Source: Candolleomyces eurysporus (Eukaryota; Basidiomycota; Agaricomycetes; Agaricales; Psathyrellaceae). From it: a stretch of 64,000 bases of DNA. Shown piece after piece: positions 50,074-60,868 of this stretch (the stretch's first letter is position 1; each line of letters opens with the position of its first letter). The stretch spans positions 1-64,000 of the forward strand of contig JANBPK010000771.1 in NCBI GenBank assembly GCA_027579435.1, written 5' to 3'. A model generated the notes under the pieces. The model did no database searches, was not told the DNA's origin, and saw nothing but the letters and a program-made list of their open reading frames with translations. A program made the position numbers and the translations under genes.

Positions 50074-51162
50074 CAGGAGGAAGGTCGTGAACAGCGATGG
50101 GTGGAGTGAAAGTTGAGCGCAGATAGTCAGTGTGGCACATCTTGGTTAAGAGTGGGGATCGATGATCGCCATGAATATTGGTAGCCACCTATTACCAGGT
50201 TCATTCCGGAGCCAGCCCTTCATTCAAGCTCTGAAGAGGGACGGGAAGGGGATATTTTCGGTGATAACACTCAGATGGAGCTCAGAGAAGCCATAGCTCG
50301 AGCAAAAATTCCCATGACGGCATCCGTGGACAGGGCATTCAATAGAATCGGGGGTGCGTCGAGCGGTCTGTACACTAACTGTTTGGGGAATTCATTCTTG
50401 AGTAACAATTAAGAAATTTGAAAAGGACCGTTCGTTGGGGAAAAGGATAGAATTGGCACCCTGGATCTCATATCTCATCAGAGAATGTCTGCGTTCAGTG
50501 GGCTTGTCAGGCAGTAATAGCATCACGACGGTGTTTTCGAACCGTGTCTTGACAGAAAGTATACCAAGTCATTGGGTCAGGAAGGACGCGAGACAGAAGG
50601 TTGGTCGCAAAGCCATATCACAATGGAACTCCTATCCCGATGACGTCACGCGTCGCCAACGGGCTTGTACAACCGTCTTGCAGACGGGGAACAACCAAGA
50701 ACCAATGCTGCGAGGAAAGCGGCTTCGGAGGTGCAGCAGATTCTGGGAAAGAGGCACTGACCGCCAGCGAAACAAGAATTGATGTGCCACACTGTCCAAT
50801 CCATGTGTCAATCTAATCCTGGAGCGGCATTAACGCTTGTCAGGATAAAATCACGGAAAAATTATTGGAGCGCTCACCTCGCATTCATTGAAGGGCTGAA
50901 TGAGAACCAGAGAGCTGGTGCTGGCGGAGCCGCCTACGGTACCGTTCAGAGTGGCGACTGCAAGCCACCCTTCACCTGGCAAGAGCGTCGGATGAGGATC
51001 CCAGGCAGAAGGTTGCCACATACCCAGCCTAAATGACAACTCACACTCTCGGCAAGAACTCTAGGGCATTTCTGGAGAGTAGATTGCCTACACATCCGTA
51101 TATAAGAAGGGGACAAGGAGGGGACTGATACTTCGTTCAAAGCGACGTGGAGCTCCTCCCAA
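50074..51162. other. Intergenic region of about 1.1 kb; TATA element near the right end
   Basis: No gene supported. A clear 'tatataag' box lies at about 51098-51105, some 60 bp upstream of the ATG at 51163, in the right place to drive that gene. Confidence 0.5.
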
Positions 51163-51599
51163 ATGGACGCCCACGCCCCAAAAACACTGGCCTCCCTCAG
51201 TCAATGGTCCATCCAACGCATTGGGTCCATCTTCGAGGCTCCTTCTGACGACGATTCTCTCAAAGCCATCGAGGCCACATTTGCTCCAGACGTGAAGGCA
51301 ACGATGAACGGGACCAAGATCACGCTGGAGCATATAAAAGACCAGGTGTTGAATTTGCGAAGGCCATCCAAGAGAGGCCTGAAGGTGACATGGAGAAGTT
51401 TGGTGGAGGTTCCAAGCGATCCGTCCAACCGAGAGGTGAGGCGGGAAGTTTTATTATCGCGTCACTAAACGACGGGCTTCATAGGGCTGGGTTNGGGGGT
51501 TCCTACGTCATCGAGGGCGTAACTAAGCCCTCGCCAGAGTATCCACATGGTGTGGAATTCGTGAGGAGCAAGGTCGTAACGGTAAAGTGGGAGGTTTAA
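51163..51599 (+). CDS. Small NTF2/SnoaL-like protein (tentative)
   Basis: Exon 1 begins MDAHAPKTLASLSQWSIQRI and runs to a donor near 51436 (GTGAGG). A second exon from about 51484 reads GSYVIEGVTKPSPEYP to VVTVKWEV and the stop at 51597-51599. An unresolved base at 51493 prevents an exact junction. Helix-rich start, a charged middle with FAPDVKATMNGTKIT, and short strands ending VVTVKWEV suggest the cone-like NTF2/SnoaL fold often found in small fungal proteins, about 125 aa. Catalytic function is unknown. A TATA box about 60 bp upstream supports the start. Confidence 0.55.
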
Positions 51600-51866
51600 A
51601 TTTACAGTTGCACTCCCATCTGACGGCGAGAAAATAGGATATCGTCGGGAGACAACAGTTGCGAGGAGGATAGCAGAAGGATTGTTGGTATTACATTCGT
51701 CGCTAAGGATGTGGAAGCCAACAAACATCCTAGGGCAGCACTATAGCGTGCAATTGGAAAGCTAATCAATGGGGATGGCCATGCACGCCATATGGGCACT
51801 GTCTGGACTCTGTAAGCACTTACAAATGTAGCTCACGTTGACGAAACCTTACCGTATGTAGTCGCC
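51600..51866. other. Convergent spacer before PGS1
   Basis: Short region between the stop at 51599 (plus strand) and the PGS1 stop at 51867 (minus strand). Nothing recognised. Confidence 0.4.
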
Positions 51867-53673
51867 TCAAAGCATCCCCTTGAGAAGCCACACGATCATC
51901 TTCGTCGTACTCCTAACCTTCCTCTCCCACCCCTGCCAATCAACTGTATTCTCCCGTATCCTCGCTACTTCCTGAGCAAGTGCTATCCGTAGTTCCGAAA
52001 TAGATGAGGTTGAGCTTTCAGGCTCATCTTTCCCGGGCTCAGTGGGAAAAACCATCAAGAACGAAAGCTCCGTGTCTAGATGAGCCGACCGCGCGTTCAG
52101 GTTGGTGGACCCAAACAGCGTCAGAATAGGCGCGGATGTAGAATCCGGTGATAACCAGATGCCTATATGTGTGTCAGGAAGAATGTCACGAAAAGGCGGA
52201 AGATGAACTGACCCTTGGCATGGTACGTCCACCCGGGTTTCGACCATTCACTCAGTAGAACACCCTGTCCACCGAGCACGGAACTCGAGTCCTTCCTCCA
52301 CAGCCTTCCAGCACGCTTGACCGCATTGGTGAACCGCTGCTCGTATAGTGTATACCCTTCAGGGATACGTCCAGACAAACCGGACGAACCATAGAACCCA
52401 TTAGCCTGAGGACTCGCAGCAACGATCCGACAGTCAAGGTTAGGTGAAGATAGGATCATGTCTTGATATGGCTTATACAAGCTGAAATACCCGCTTGTCA
52501 GGTCCAGAAGGGGTCGAGAGTGGGCGGATGATGATGACGAATGAATGTGGTGGAAAAGTTGCTTGAAGGTTTCCTCTTCTTCGCGTATACCGAACTGTCC
52601 TCCCTGTATGAGTGGGAAAAGGAGAACTTCGTCCTTTGAACATTCAGTTGCGGTGGGCTGTACGCGTGATGACTGGAATTTTGAGAGCGCGTTTTGGACG
52701 GCAGGCTGAATAGCATGGGGATGAAGCTCGGAGCTTTGCCATGACAGAAAGTAGCCATCCTTTGTATAGCTATGGGTCTTCGCCGAGGCGCCATTTGGTG
52801 AAGGTAGCAGGCGGAACGTGAAGGGAGAAACGGTTTGGAGAAAGTCGAAGCAGTATTGGGCAAGGGTCGGTGTGTTTTTGAAATGTAGATATCTGTCTTG
52901 ACGGTCCGTGAAATACGACTTGTTGAGGTTCGCACTATAAACATCATTAACAAGAGTTCCCTGAGGCGTAATATTTTTCTTACCCGCTAATCATGACCTC
53001 ATCATCGACACCATACACTTTGGCGTGCCAGGTTCCCCAACCCTCGTTAAACCGAGGAGGGACAATTTTCGCCATGGCGCCCCTCAGGTGAGGGCTTCTG
53101 AACAGAGACACACGAACGCGCTCCGGATATTGCTGCAGAAGGGGTAGTAGGATCTTGGCTGTGGATGTGGGACCAGGTCGTGTCGAGCGATTCAAATCCA
53201 AATGCAAATGTATTTGCAGGTTTGGACTTCTGCGAAGAGCGTTTTCGAATGCAGACATCTAAAAATCATCATTCAGAGCTCTGCTGGAGAAGTGAAAAAA
53301 GCGGAAGCCAATCGCCGTACCAAACGCGTCTCTTTTGCGCCAATGTACAGCGACGAAATAAATATTCGTTCTTCTGCACGAGTTATCATGTCCTGGCCAG
53401 CAATTCAGCTCATAAGCATAAAAGGCTAGCAGAGCTCGTAGCTTCACTCACTATTAAAGTATCCAAAAATTCCGTGGGCTGGTGAAGAATCCTAACACGA
53501 TTCGGTGCAACGCGAAATGCTGGTCGTGTTTCCGCCAGTTTTCCAGTGAAATCCCGAATTAACGGGTGGGTGCGATGGCTGGTTGCTATTCCCCTACATA
53601 TTTGAACAGCATAGCTGTATCTCAGGGTCTTGGAGATGCATTGGTGGACGTTGGCGACAGCACGCCGGTGCAT
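51867..53673 (-). CDS. PGS1: Phosphatidylglycerophosphate synthase Pgs1 (PLD family), mitochondrial
   Basis: Catalyses CDP-diacylglycerol plus glycerol-3-phosphate to phosphatidylglycerophosphate, the first committed step of cardiolipin synthesis in mitochondria. It is 528 aa from exons 53673-53452, 53392-53321, 53258-52984, 52934-52213 and 52162-51867. The N-terminus is Arg-rich and fits mitochondrial import. RIFISSLYIGAKET and HLHLDLNRSTRP match the family. Two phospholipase D-type HxK motifs are present, WHAKVYGVDDEVMISGANL (H176, K178) and YHAKGIWLS followed by FGSTNLNARS (H428, K430). The end, LAQEVARIRENTVDWQGWE, is typical. Exon 3 begins with an internal ATG, but the upstream exons are clearly part of the protein. 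Confidence 0.93.
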
Positions 53674-54099
53674 CGTCCAGGTGGGCGTTAGACTTCGAGG
53701 TTGGTAGGAACGGAGCGGGCGGCAACCGTACATCCGCTGTTTGTTTGGCGACCAACTTGCGGTCCGAAACCGCCCCGTCTCCGAGAGACTCGGAATGTGC
53801 CTTCGGTTGTTCTGGAGGGTATGAATTAGATTCGATGCAAAAAGGATTATGTTCCTACATGAAAAGGACGTATAGCATGAAGCATTACATGACACTCGAA
53901 GGTACTATGATACAAATTGAAGTGAAGACAATGGCAAAATCCATGAATGCGAAATGCTAGAGGAAAAGCTTCCAACGCATGAGCCTGAATGTCCCAAATA
54001 TAAAAGAATAACACTATGCATAATAGCAAGAGGAGTATATCACCAGCACCAGAGAAAAGAACCTCATACTGCCTGATCCCTGAAGGTTAAAAGGTTATC
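53674..54099. other. Spacer between PGS1 and the DUF2415 gene
   Basis: The PGS1 promoter and the 3' flank of the next minus-strand gene. Upstream in-frame codons of PGS1 exist, but no better start was seen. No other feature is recognised. Confidence 0.4.
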
Positions 54100-56080
54100 C
54101 TAGACGAGTCCCCACTCAACCACTCCCCGCGTCGTTCCAACGTACAAAAACATCCCCGTCGGATCTGAGCACACGCCAGCTATATCTAGCCCATGAGAGA
54201 TATGATATGCGTCAACATCATCGTCCTCGTCGTTCTCGTGCATCCGGTAGTCCAATTGCGCAGTCCCCGCTGGGAAGCCATAACCATCCGATATCAGATA
54301 TTGTGGATTGCTATGGGAGTAGACCGGTTCCGGATGCAATAAGCGTTTGAAGCTGCCGATACGAGTGGAGAAGGTACTGGTTCTTCTTCTGCTGCCTCTG
54401 GTTCGACCTGAAAGTCTCAGTGACGAAGAACCCGCATCATTGGATGGCGAGCCGTCGACATCCATCATCTCGTCACCGCCATCTTCGCTTGCAGACTCTT
54501 CCGAGAACCCGTGGATGATGTCCTCAAGGGCAAGGGGCTGCAACCCGTTCTCTTCATCCTCGAGTTGAGCCCATTCCCATCCTAGTTGCTTCCCGGTACC
54601 GAGCGTGTGCGCGGGACCCGCAGAGAACGCACTTGCCGGAAGCCCCAGCTGGATATACGAGAGCGGGGAATTGAGAGACTCGGAGTCTGGGTCTGTTGGG
54701 TACATTGGCGGTGTGGGCGGTTGTGGGTCAGCCATCCTCGTCGGAATCCGAACAATATCTTCGTCTTCGAACGTCCTCGCATTCATAATGTGCATCAAGT
54801 TAGTATGCTAAAACGGTGGTGGTTAATACGTCGGTGTGCTCAGAGAAGAAACCCAGACGGACGAACCTCTGTGAATACCAGGCATTCCTTCCCATCCGGC
54901 CGGTTCCCGCCCACAAACTTGACGTTCCGTACGCTCCACGCTGGAGCTCGCGAGTTGAACCAGTCTGAGGGGTCCCAAGAAATAAAGCCGCTCGCAGCAC
55001 CCAGGCCGCCTACACCCATACCGCGCATCTTATCCACCTGCCAAACCTTCATCGGCTGCGAAACCTTGCGGATGTCCCAGACCGCCACAACACCTTCTTG
55101 CGAGCCTACGGCAAAATGCATGGAGTCGGAGGAGAATGCTGTTGCGAACGAGGCAGTAAATGTCGAGGGGCGGACAGTGGGGTAGTGTGGCGGTGTGTTG
55201 GTCGGTAATGGAATGCTTAGGGTGGCCATGGGGTAGAAGGATAGTTGGGAGGATCCGCTGATACTGTGGAGGTACATGTTCGGACTATCGCCAACACTGA
55301 GGAGCAAACGTCCAGACGGTGATATCGATGCTATTGTAATATAGAGGTTAATGAAGCGGACGAAGAGCAATATCTAGAACGCACCATAATTGACGCAGTT
55401 ATCGAGAGCCAAAGCGCCGACACATTCCAACATCTGCCCGTCATCGTCCTCATCTTCGTCTTCATCGCCGTTCGATGCATCTCCGCGACCGTGAGTTCGC
55501 ACAGCGCAGTCGTACATCCGGAATGTATAGTCGTTGTTCGTCACCCCAACCCGTGGCTCCACACCGCTTCCATGATTCTTCGTCAACAGCACACTGTTGT
55601 TTAGGGTTCCGCGCAATTTCGTGTCCTTCTGCCATAATGCGCCCCTAGACTTGCCCTTGTGGTATGAGAGATGGAGGTCGGCATTCCACGACCCGCCGGC
55701 TGCATAGAGGGTGTCCTCGTCGTTCGGTCCCAGCGCGAGAGCAGTAAGTGACGATGGTGTAAATGAGAGCTCGGCGACGATTCGCATCGGCTTTAAAGAC
55801 CATTCATTCGTCATTAGTCTACGCCACACTGCTGATCACGAAGGGACGACTCACTGCGCCAGGCGCCAGAAGATTCTGCTCTACGATATCACTGTCCCTG
55901 AGGAACGATATAACGCCCCGCTCATGAGGGCATACTACCAAGTCTCGCAATTGCCTGAATAACGATTAGCTTTGTTGGCTCTTCCCGCCTGCAAAGTGTG
56001 GTCACTCACGGATGGTCAATGTTTAGTTGCCCCTGCCCAATCGCTGTCGGCTTCGGCGTCAAGTGCCTCGACCGCTGCAT
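54100..56080 (-). CDS. WD-like protein with DUF2415 domain
   Basis: Predicted 582-aa protein from exons 56080-56010, 55954-55855, 55790-55385, 55330-54867 and 54807-54100. The N-terminus has NIDHPQLRDLVVCPHERG. Degenerate beta-propeller-like repeats follow (LTALALGPNDEDTLYAAGG, SISPSGRLLLSVGDSPNMY, FSSDSMHFAVGSQEGVVAVWD). The DUF2415 signature is AWSVRNVKFVGG to ECLVFTEHTN and HIMNARTFEDEDIV. The C-terminal part holds an acidic, Ser-rich stretch and a last blade ending YVGTTRGVVEWGLV. Function of the family is poorly known. The intron before HTNLMHIMNAR was set at 54866-54808, because the apparent HTD in the intron is a near-copy that leads to a stop. Confidence 0.85.
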
Positions 56081-57125
56081 CGCTGAAGTCAAAGGGTTTG
56101 ACGCTGCCATTTCGATAACGCTTTCCGCTCCTGTACGACTCCAATCGACTGGACGACTCCGAAGGCGCTGTTGTGGGGACTTCCTAGTAAACTTGCCAGA
56201 GAAGCTGCTGGATCCTGCTGAAAGTTGCGAGGGTGATTAATCAAGTTGGAAAGCTTGGAGGAAGATTGGCTTTTAAGGCTGTGGGCTGCGGTGTAAATGG
56301 ATGGAGTCTGGGAATTCCGGGTTCCTGCCCAGGGGCGCTGGCGTCGGTAGTGGTTGGCAAGCTGTGAGCACAGCACGCACGCGATAGCCGCAAGGTGTGG
56401 CGTAGTGGTAGTGGTCTATCCGTTCCGTTTCTAGTGGCTACCAGACTTGAACCTTGGCTTGTTCTGAAGACTCTTGTTGTCGTCGGTCACGGTGATCCTG
56501 GGCCAGACCCAATAATGTTGCCAAGTTGATTGAGATCTGGGCAGTATGGGCGCACCGGCTAGATATCGTTCTAATCGGTCAAGACAAACAAAGATTTGAG
56601 AGGGTCACGAGCGTGGCGAATCCTTGCCAGCAGGTAGGACGATGACCGTCGTATGTAAACATCGAGCGCGACGATTCCGGCATGCCGAATCGGAGGAGCG
56701 ACCAGCACTGGGCAGTGCAATAGAAACGCACGTCATTCTCACGCTCCAAAACATAACAGGACAGATTGGTTCTTGAAGGCAAATAATATACCTATGTATA
56801 TACAGGATCTTAGGAAAAGAAATGGGTGATGTACATAGTACAACAAGCATCAGACAGCAATAAAATTGTAAATAGAAACGAGCATCGACACTAACACTGC
56901 TGGGATCCAACTTTTCTGCGGTCTGCAAGATGCGTGCAAAACGGATCCAAGAAATCTTAAGTTCTGAAAAACCTCTTGCAATGCGCAAAAGACAATTATT
57001 TGCGTATTGCCGCCCGCAAAACGCCAGATTCCGCGTATTGCAGGCTGCAAAAGACATATAATCACATTTTGCATCATATTTTGGCCCAATGCAGGATAGT
57101 ATCAAAATTTTCTAATCAAAGGATG
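56081..57125. other. Intergenic / repeat-like DNA, no gene
   Basis: Promoter of the DUF2415 gene, then A/T-rich sequence with repeated 'gcaaaa' words between 56900 and 57080 (for example 'tgcgcaaaag', 'cccgcaaaacg', 'ggctgcaaaag'). A segment at 56387-56455 has a tRNA-like A-box but does not fold as a tRNA. Confidence 0.4.
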
Positions 57126-57192
57126 TGTTATGAAATAACCCCAGTAGTATCNTTTTTTTTCTCTTAGTAACACTAGGACTGCGAACGATGAC

Positions 57193-57224
57193 CGCAGTTA
57201 GGTACTTTGTAATACCTAACTGCG
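57193..57224. repeat. Perfect 12-bp inverted repeat with 8-nt loop
   Basis: CGCAGTTAGGTA, loop ctttgtaa, then TACCTAACTGCG. Arms are fully complementary. It would form a strong hairpin in RNA and may belong to the LTR-like segment. Confidence 0.8.
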
Positions 57225-57351
57225 TACTTAGTAACTTACGACTACGGATTGACTACGGACTATGGACTATTACTTAGCAGGACTGCGTAATTACCAATGA
57301 ATGCCTCAGCACGGACTGCGGCACAGTAGCATGTACAGTATATAGGCAGCA

Positions 57352-57378
57352 CAAGCTGAGCGGTAACTCCTCAGCTTG
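57352..57378. repeat. Perfect 9-bp inverted repeat with 9-nt loop
   Basis: CAAGCTGAG, nine-base loop, CTCAGCTTG. It lies just downstream of the TATA-like box of the LTR-like segment, where an R-region hairpin would be expected. Confidence 0.75.
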
Positions 57379-57452
57379 TTCTCAAGAATCTACTCTCTTG
57401 TCTACTCGTATAAACCTCCTCCACTATTTGGCGCTAGTCCTTTCTCTAGTGC

Positions 57453-57908
57453 ATGACTCTCGCCATCTACACCAAGACCGAAATCGACTCAACCTATCTT
57501 ATCACCTACGTTCGACTTTATTTCGTTCTCAACAAAGACACCCGGATTCGTCTTGGATCCTTCATAGTACGTAATATTGTCGGCGACGTTATTAACGCTA
57601 CACAGGCAGCTATCCAACGTCCTGCAAGTACTCCGGAGTTGGCAGCAGCGCTTGCTCTCCTCGATCAGAAGTACGCGGACCGATCCCCAGAACTCCTCCA
57701 ACAACTTTGGACTCTCGCCACCACCGAGGATCCACCTCCCCTCGTCCGTTCCGTTAATTCGAGTGTTGCTCACTTGCCTCACGATCAAGCCCCTGTTGGT
57801 TTTCAACCTGCAAAGCGCCAACGAGCATCCTCCGATCCGGACTTCCCCAAACAACCCCGCGTTGGCGATATCGACCCCGACGAACCCCCTAGCCCTCCAG
57901 CCGAGTGA
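57453..57908 (+). CDS. Gag-like or unknown frame after the LTR-like segment
   Basis: Uninterrupted frame of 151 codons starting 28 bp after the LTR-like segment. The protein has a helical first half (TYLITYVRLYFVLNK, LAAALALLDQKYADRSPELLQQLW) and a Pro-rich, basic-then-acidic second half (KRQRASSDPDF to DPDEPPSPPAE). Position fits a gag start, but I recognise no capsid or zinc-knuckle motif and no pol sequence follows. It may be a remnant or unrelated. Confidence 0.35.
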   Translation: MTLAIYTKTEIDSTYLITYVRLYFVLNKDTRIRLGSFIVRNIVGDVINATQAAIQRPASTPELAAALALLDQKYADRSPELLQQLWTLATTEDPPPLVRSVNSSVAHLPHDQAPVGFQPAKRQRASSDPDFPKQPRVGDIDPDEPPSPPAE

Positions 57909-58225
57909 AGGGAGACTCACCCCTTTTATCTTTAGGGAGAATAACTCTGACCCCGCCAACGTATCATTCCGCTTTTGGCACCTCTGCTACCACCCCTTCG
58001 ACGAGCCTCCCCTTATCCATTGGATCGTAATCATTGCCACCCGGCCCGTTCTCCGTACTCCGAATCCTTCCTTGTTCGCCTTGGGGCAACTCCGACTCCA
58101 GTGCTGCCCCGATTTGAGCAAGCCCATAACAGGATGCGTTTTGCAATGATTTTGCCGAACGCAGAACGGTTGGATCCCAGAGGGTAAACAACCTCTTCAT
58201 CAAGACAGCATCTTTTTTATGCGGT

Positions 58226-59864
58226 CACTATGCGCCCTGCGTCGGGTTAAAGCAACCCGCGCGACGGATTCAACCCATTTGGCGGCTCACTGCTGGTGAA
58301 TCTAAAAATAGATGGCGGGTTATCTGTCGGGTTGAATCTTCCTGTTGCGAGACAGGGTTTTTTTGTATTGGGAAATGGGTTATTGGACTGACAGGGAATT
58401 TTGCCTGGAACAACGGGTGAATGATTGTGCCTCCAATATAGCCACCAATGTGTCCCAAGCTTACAGCAACAATCTACCTTTGAAATACACTATTCTTCAC
58501 GAGCATGACGCTGCAGCATAGCCGGAACTTGGCAAGCAATTTTGGCGGGTGATATATATTGGCCAAATAGTGAGCACAAATAAACTGCCAGAACCTGGCG
58601 AGCAATCGTCAACCACAACTTTATCCTTCCTCTTACCATATACCAATCTTCATCAATCATCTTTTATCCAATGTGTCACAAACCGCCTTTATTACCAACA
58701 TCCCAAACGCTCAGAACCTGCCACAACCACCACCAAATCGTCTAGTCCTCGCTAAGCCCGCTGGGTTACTGCTGCAGGTCACTACCCAGACGGTGGCGGA
58801 CACACTTGCTGGGAGACACCACAGAGTAAGGGAAAATGCAGAGCGCATACTTCTGCCAAGAGCAGCGATGCCAAAGCAGGTAAGTAGTTGAGCCCAGGTG
58901 CTTCTGTCTGAACTTGACACACCATAGCCGCAGATTCAGCCGCTGGGAGAAAGCCTGCTCTGGCTCTGAGCAAGGCAATGCCCGCTGTTAGCGAGAGGGT
59001 GCCTACTGCAAGATATTGCTTTGGTACCTGAGACTGGAAAGACAGGTCAAGCACATCCTTCCTCATGGCTTCTATAATAGCTCAATCATCCAGCCTACCC
59101 GTAGACTCCCTCATTGACCACCACCGACTCTTTCAACCTCATTCACCCGTCATCCATTATCTTTGCCCTCATGACACTGCTTTACTAATTCTGTTTAGTT
59201 TCAAGACGGTACCCCAGCAAGATAATAACCTTCTACTCTCTCCCCGTAGACCTCCGTTCCAACTACCGCCCACTATTTTGACCTCATTCACCCACACATC
59301 TGTTATTTTTCCCTCTTGCAACACCTATTTCCTTTAGCCTCAAGACAATACCTCAACGTGACACCGGTCTTCTATCCCCTCCTTTCAAACAGACTACCTA
59401 TTGATATGATTATATCACATAGTATTCAATAATTTATTGCTTGTACAAGATGGCTCAATTCTACCGTAAATCAATTGAATTTCACTCGTAGTGCAGATTG
59501 ATTCCACCTGTACACGGGCTAAATTCACCCGTCAGCCAGTTGCTTTTGAAGTCCTACTCGCCCCTCTACTGGAATCATAAACCTGTAAATTGAGATAAAT
59601 GTGCCCGAATCACAGGTTAAACTCACCCGTATTTACTTGTAAATTTAACCCACAAGACAAGGTAAAACAACCCGCCAGGTGACCCGGCCTTGACAGATTG
59701 TTTGTAACAAAAATTGGGGGAAAGTCTCTTGGCATTCACCCGCCACAGATAACCCAACTGCACCCAGTCAGATGGGTTACCAGTCCCAGTCAGCCAAGGT
59801 TTGGTGAACCAGCTGGGCGGGTGAGTGCATCGGGTTAAAACAACCCAACGTGGGGCGCCTAGTG
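58226..59864. mobile_element. Non-autonomous DNA transposon with CACTA-type terminal inverted repeats (1.64 kb)
   Basis: The left end starts CACTATGCGCCC (58226) and the right end reads ggcgcctagtg (ends 59864). The two ends are inverted copies matching at 19 of 23 positions. Subterminal DNA on both sides is packed with the words gggtt and acccg (58241-58345 and 59640-59850), as in CACTA and hAT elements where transposase binds subterminal repeats. No transposase frame lies inside, so it is non-autonomous. No clear target-site duplication was found (flanks 'ggt' and 'agt'). Confidence 0.6.
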
Positions 59865-60545
59865 AGTAGCCTTCATTAGGATGTCAATTCCATCAGGGAC
59901 AGAATCAGCTCTCCATGAAATAGTCTTCTCCAACTTGATGTCCAACTAATGAATCATAGAGGCCGTGACAGCGGACATAGGGGACAACTGCAACTGCACC
60001 CCATGAGTTCGATGAGACTGCATCAAACAAAGATTGCAAACCGGCATGCAGACGACTCAAGTCAAATGCCCTAGAATAGAGCAAGTAGAGAGATGATTTA
60101 GGGTTGCACAGGGGACTCATAACTTATACATAGCATTGCGCTTTCCAAGTTCATCAGAACCTAAATTTTACTTTTGGTTGCTGAGGGTATTTAAGAGGGT
60201 CCAAAAATGCCAAGACCAGGTCGCTCCTTGTAACCAGGCCACATCTCTCCCATCAGTCATAACCCTTGAAGTTGGCTGTGCTGCAATGCCCACTACTTGG
60301 AATCGGAAGGTTGTTCAACTATATAATGAAATATCAGAAAACATGATTACCACATCTACTATGAATCCACAGATGTTAGAAAGTAAGGAGAGAAAAACAT
60401 CAATCACTTGTATCATTGTACACCATGAATCAAATGTCTTTGTCTTTCATGTCCCCCTCTTGTCTAGCCATTTGCTTCAGCAAAACATCTCCACTCTGCA
60501 CCTGTGGAACAGCAGCCAACTCTTTCTTTGCTACATAGTTTGTGA
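59865..60545. other. Segment between two transposons, no gene recognised
   Basis: A 163-codon plus-strand frame (60136-60627) overlaps this area and runs into the hAT-like MITE. It has no recognisable motif and is probably chance or a remnant. Confidence 0.35.
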
Positions 60546-60868
60546 TGTAGTACTAGTGTTCACCACGGGTAAGGCTTACCTGCCGGATAAACAGGTACAA
60601 TTAGGGGCAAGTATGGGTACAAATTGATATAGCCCTACCCGCGAGCTTCAAAACGAGCCTTTATACGGCTCAAATGGTCAAGAAATGACAGATATGGGTG
60701 ATTTAAATAAATTGCTCATATCTTGCCCAATTCTAACCCATTTGGGCTGTTTTTGGGCTCGTTTTGAGCGAATTACTTGCAGGTAGGCAGGTAGGATACA
60801 CAGCAGGTACAGTTACAGGTTGGCCTGAAGTTACCTGCCAGTAACCCGTGTTGATCACTATGTAGTAT
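60546..60868. mobile_element. hAT-like MITE with 8-bp target-site duplication
   Basis: The element body is 60554-60860 (307 bp). Left terminus TAGTGTTCACCACGGGT and right terminus acccgtgttgatcacta are inverted repeats of each other. Flanks are TGTAGTAC on the left (60546-60553) and TGTAGTAT on the right (60861-60868), 7 of 8 identical. TAGTG-type ends with an 8-bp duplication are hallmarks of the hAT superfamily. The inside has no coding frame and holds repeated aggta/acct words and the inverted words 'aaaacgagcc' (60640) and 'ggctcgttttg' (60757). Confidence 0.75.

Larger units (their letters stand above)
57126..57425 (+). mobile_element. LTR-like segment of a retrotransposon
   Basis: Starts TG (57126) and ends CA (about 57425), followed by 'tatttggcgctag', which looks like a primer-binding-site region. 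Inside are 'agtatatagg' (TATA-like, 57338) and two perfect inverted repeats: a 12-bp stem at 57193-57224 and a 9-bp stem at 57352-57378. Order of promoter, then hairpin, then end fits U3-R-U5. No second LTR was found in the window, so the boundaries are tentative. Confidence 0.4.

Noticed and set aside
54808..54866. HTD codons directly after the PGS-side exon of the DUF2415 gene
   Set aside because: Using them leads to a stop or needs a 24-nt intron. The acceptor giving HTNLMHIMNAR keeps the domain with a normal intron.
56387..56455. tRNA-like segment with an A-box (TGGCGTAGTGG) and partly complementary ends
   Set aside because: The D-stem and T-stem do not pair and no B-box lies on the same strand, so it cannot fold as a tRNA.
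58226..59864. gggtt/acccg words considered as telomere-like repeats
   Set aside because: The words are irregularly spaced, occur in both orientations and lie inside inverted termini, so they fit transposon subterminal repeats better.
60136..60627. 163-codon plus-strand frame
   Set aside because: Its 3' end is transposon DNA, and the rest has no family signal. Treated as chance or remnant.
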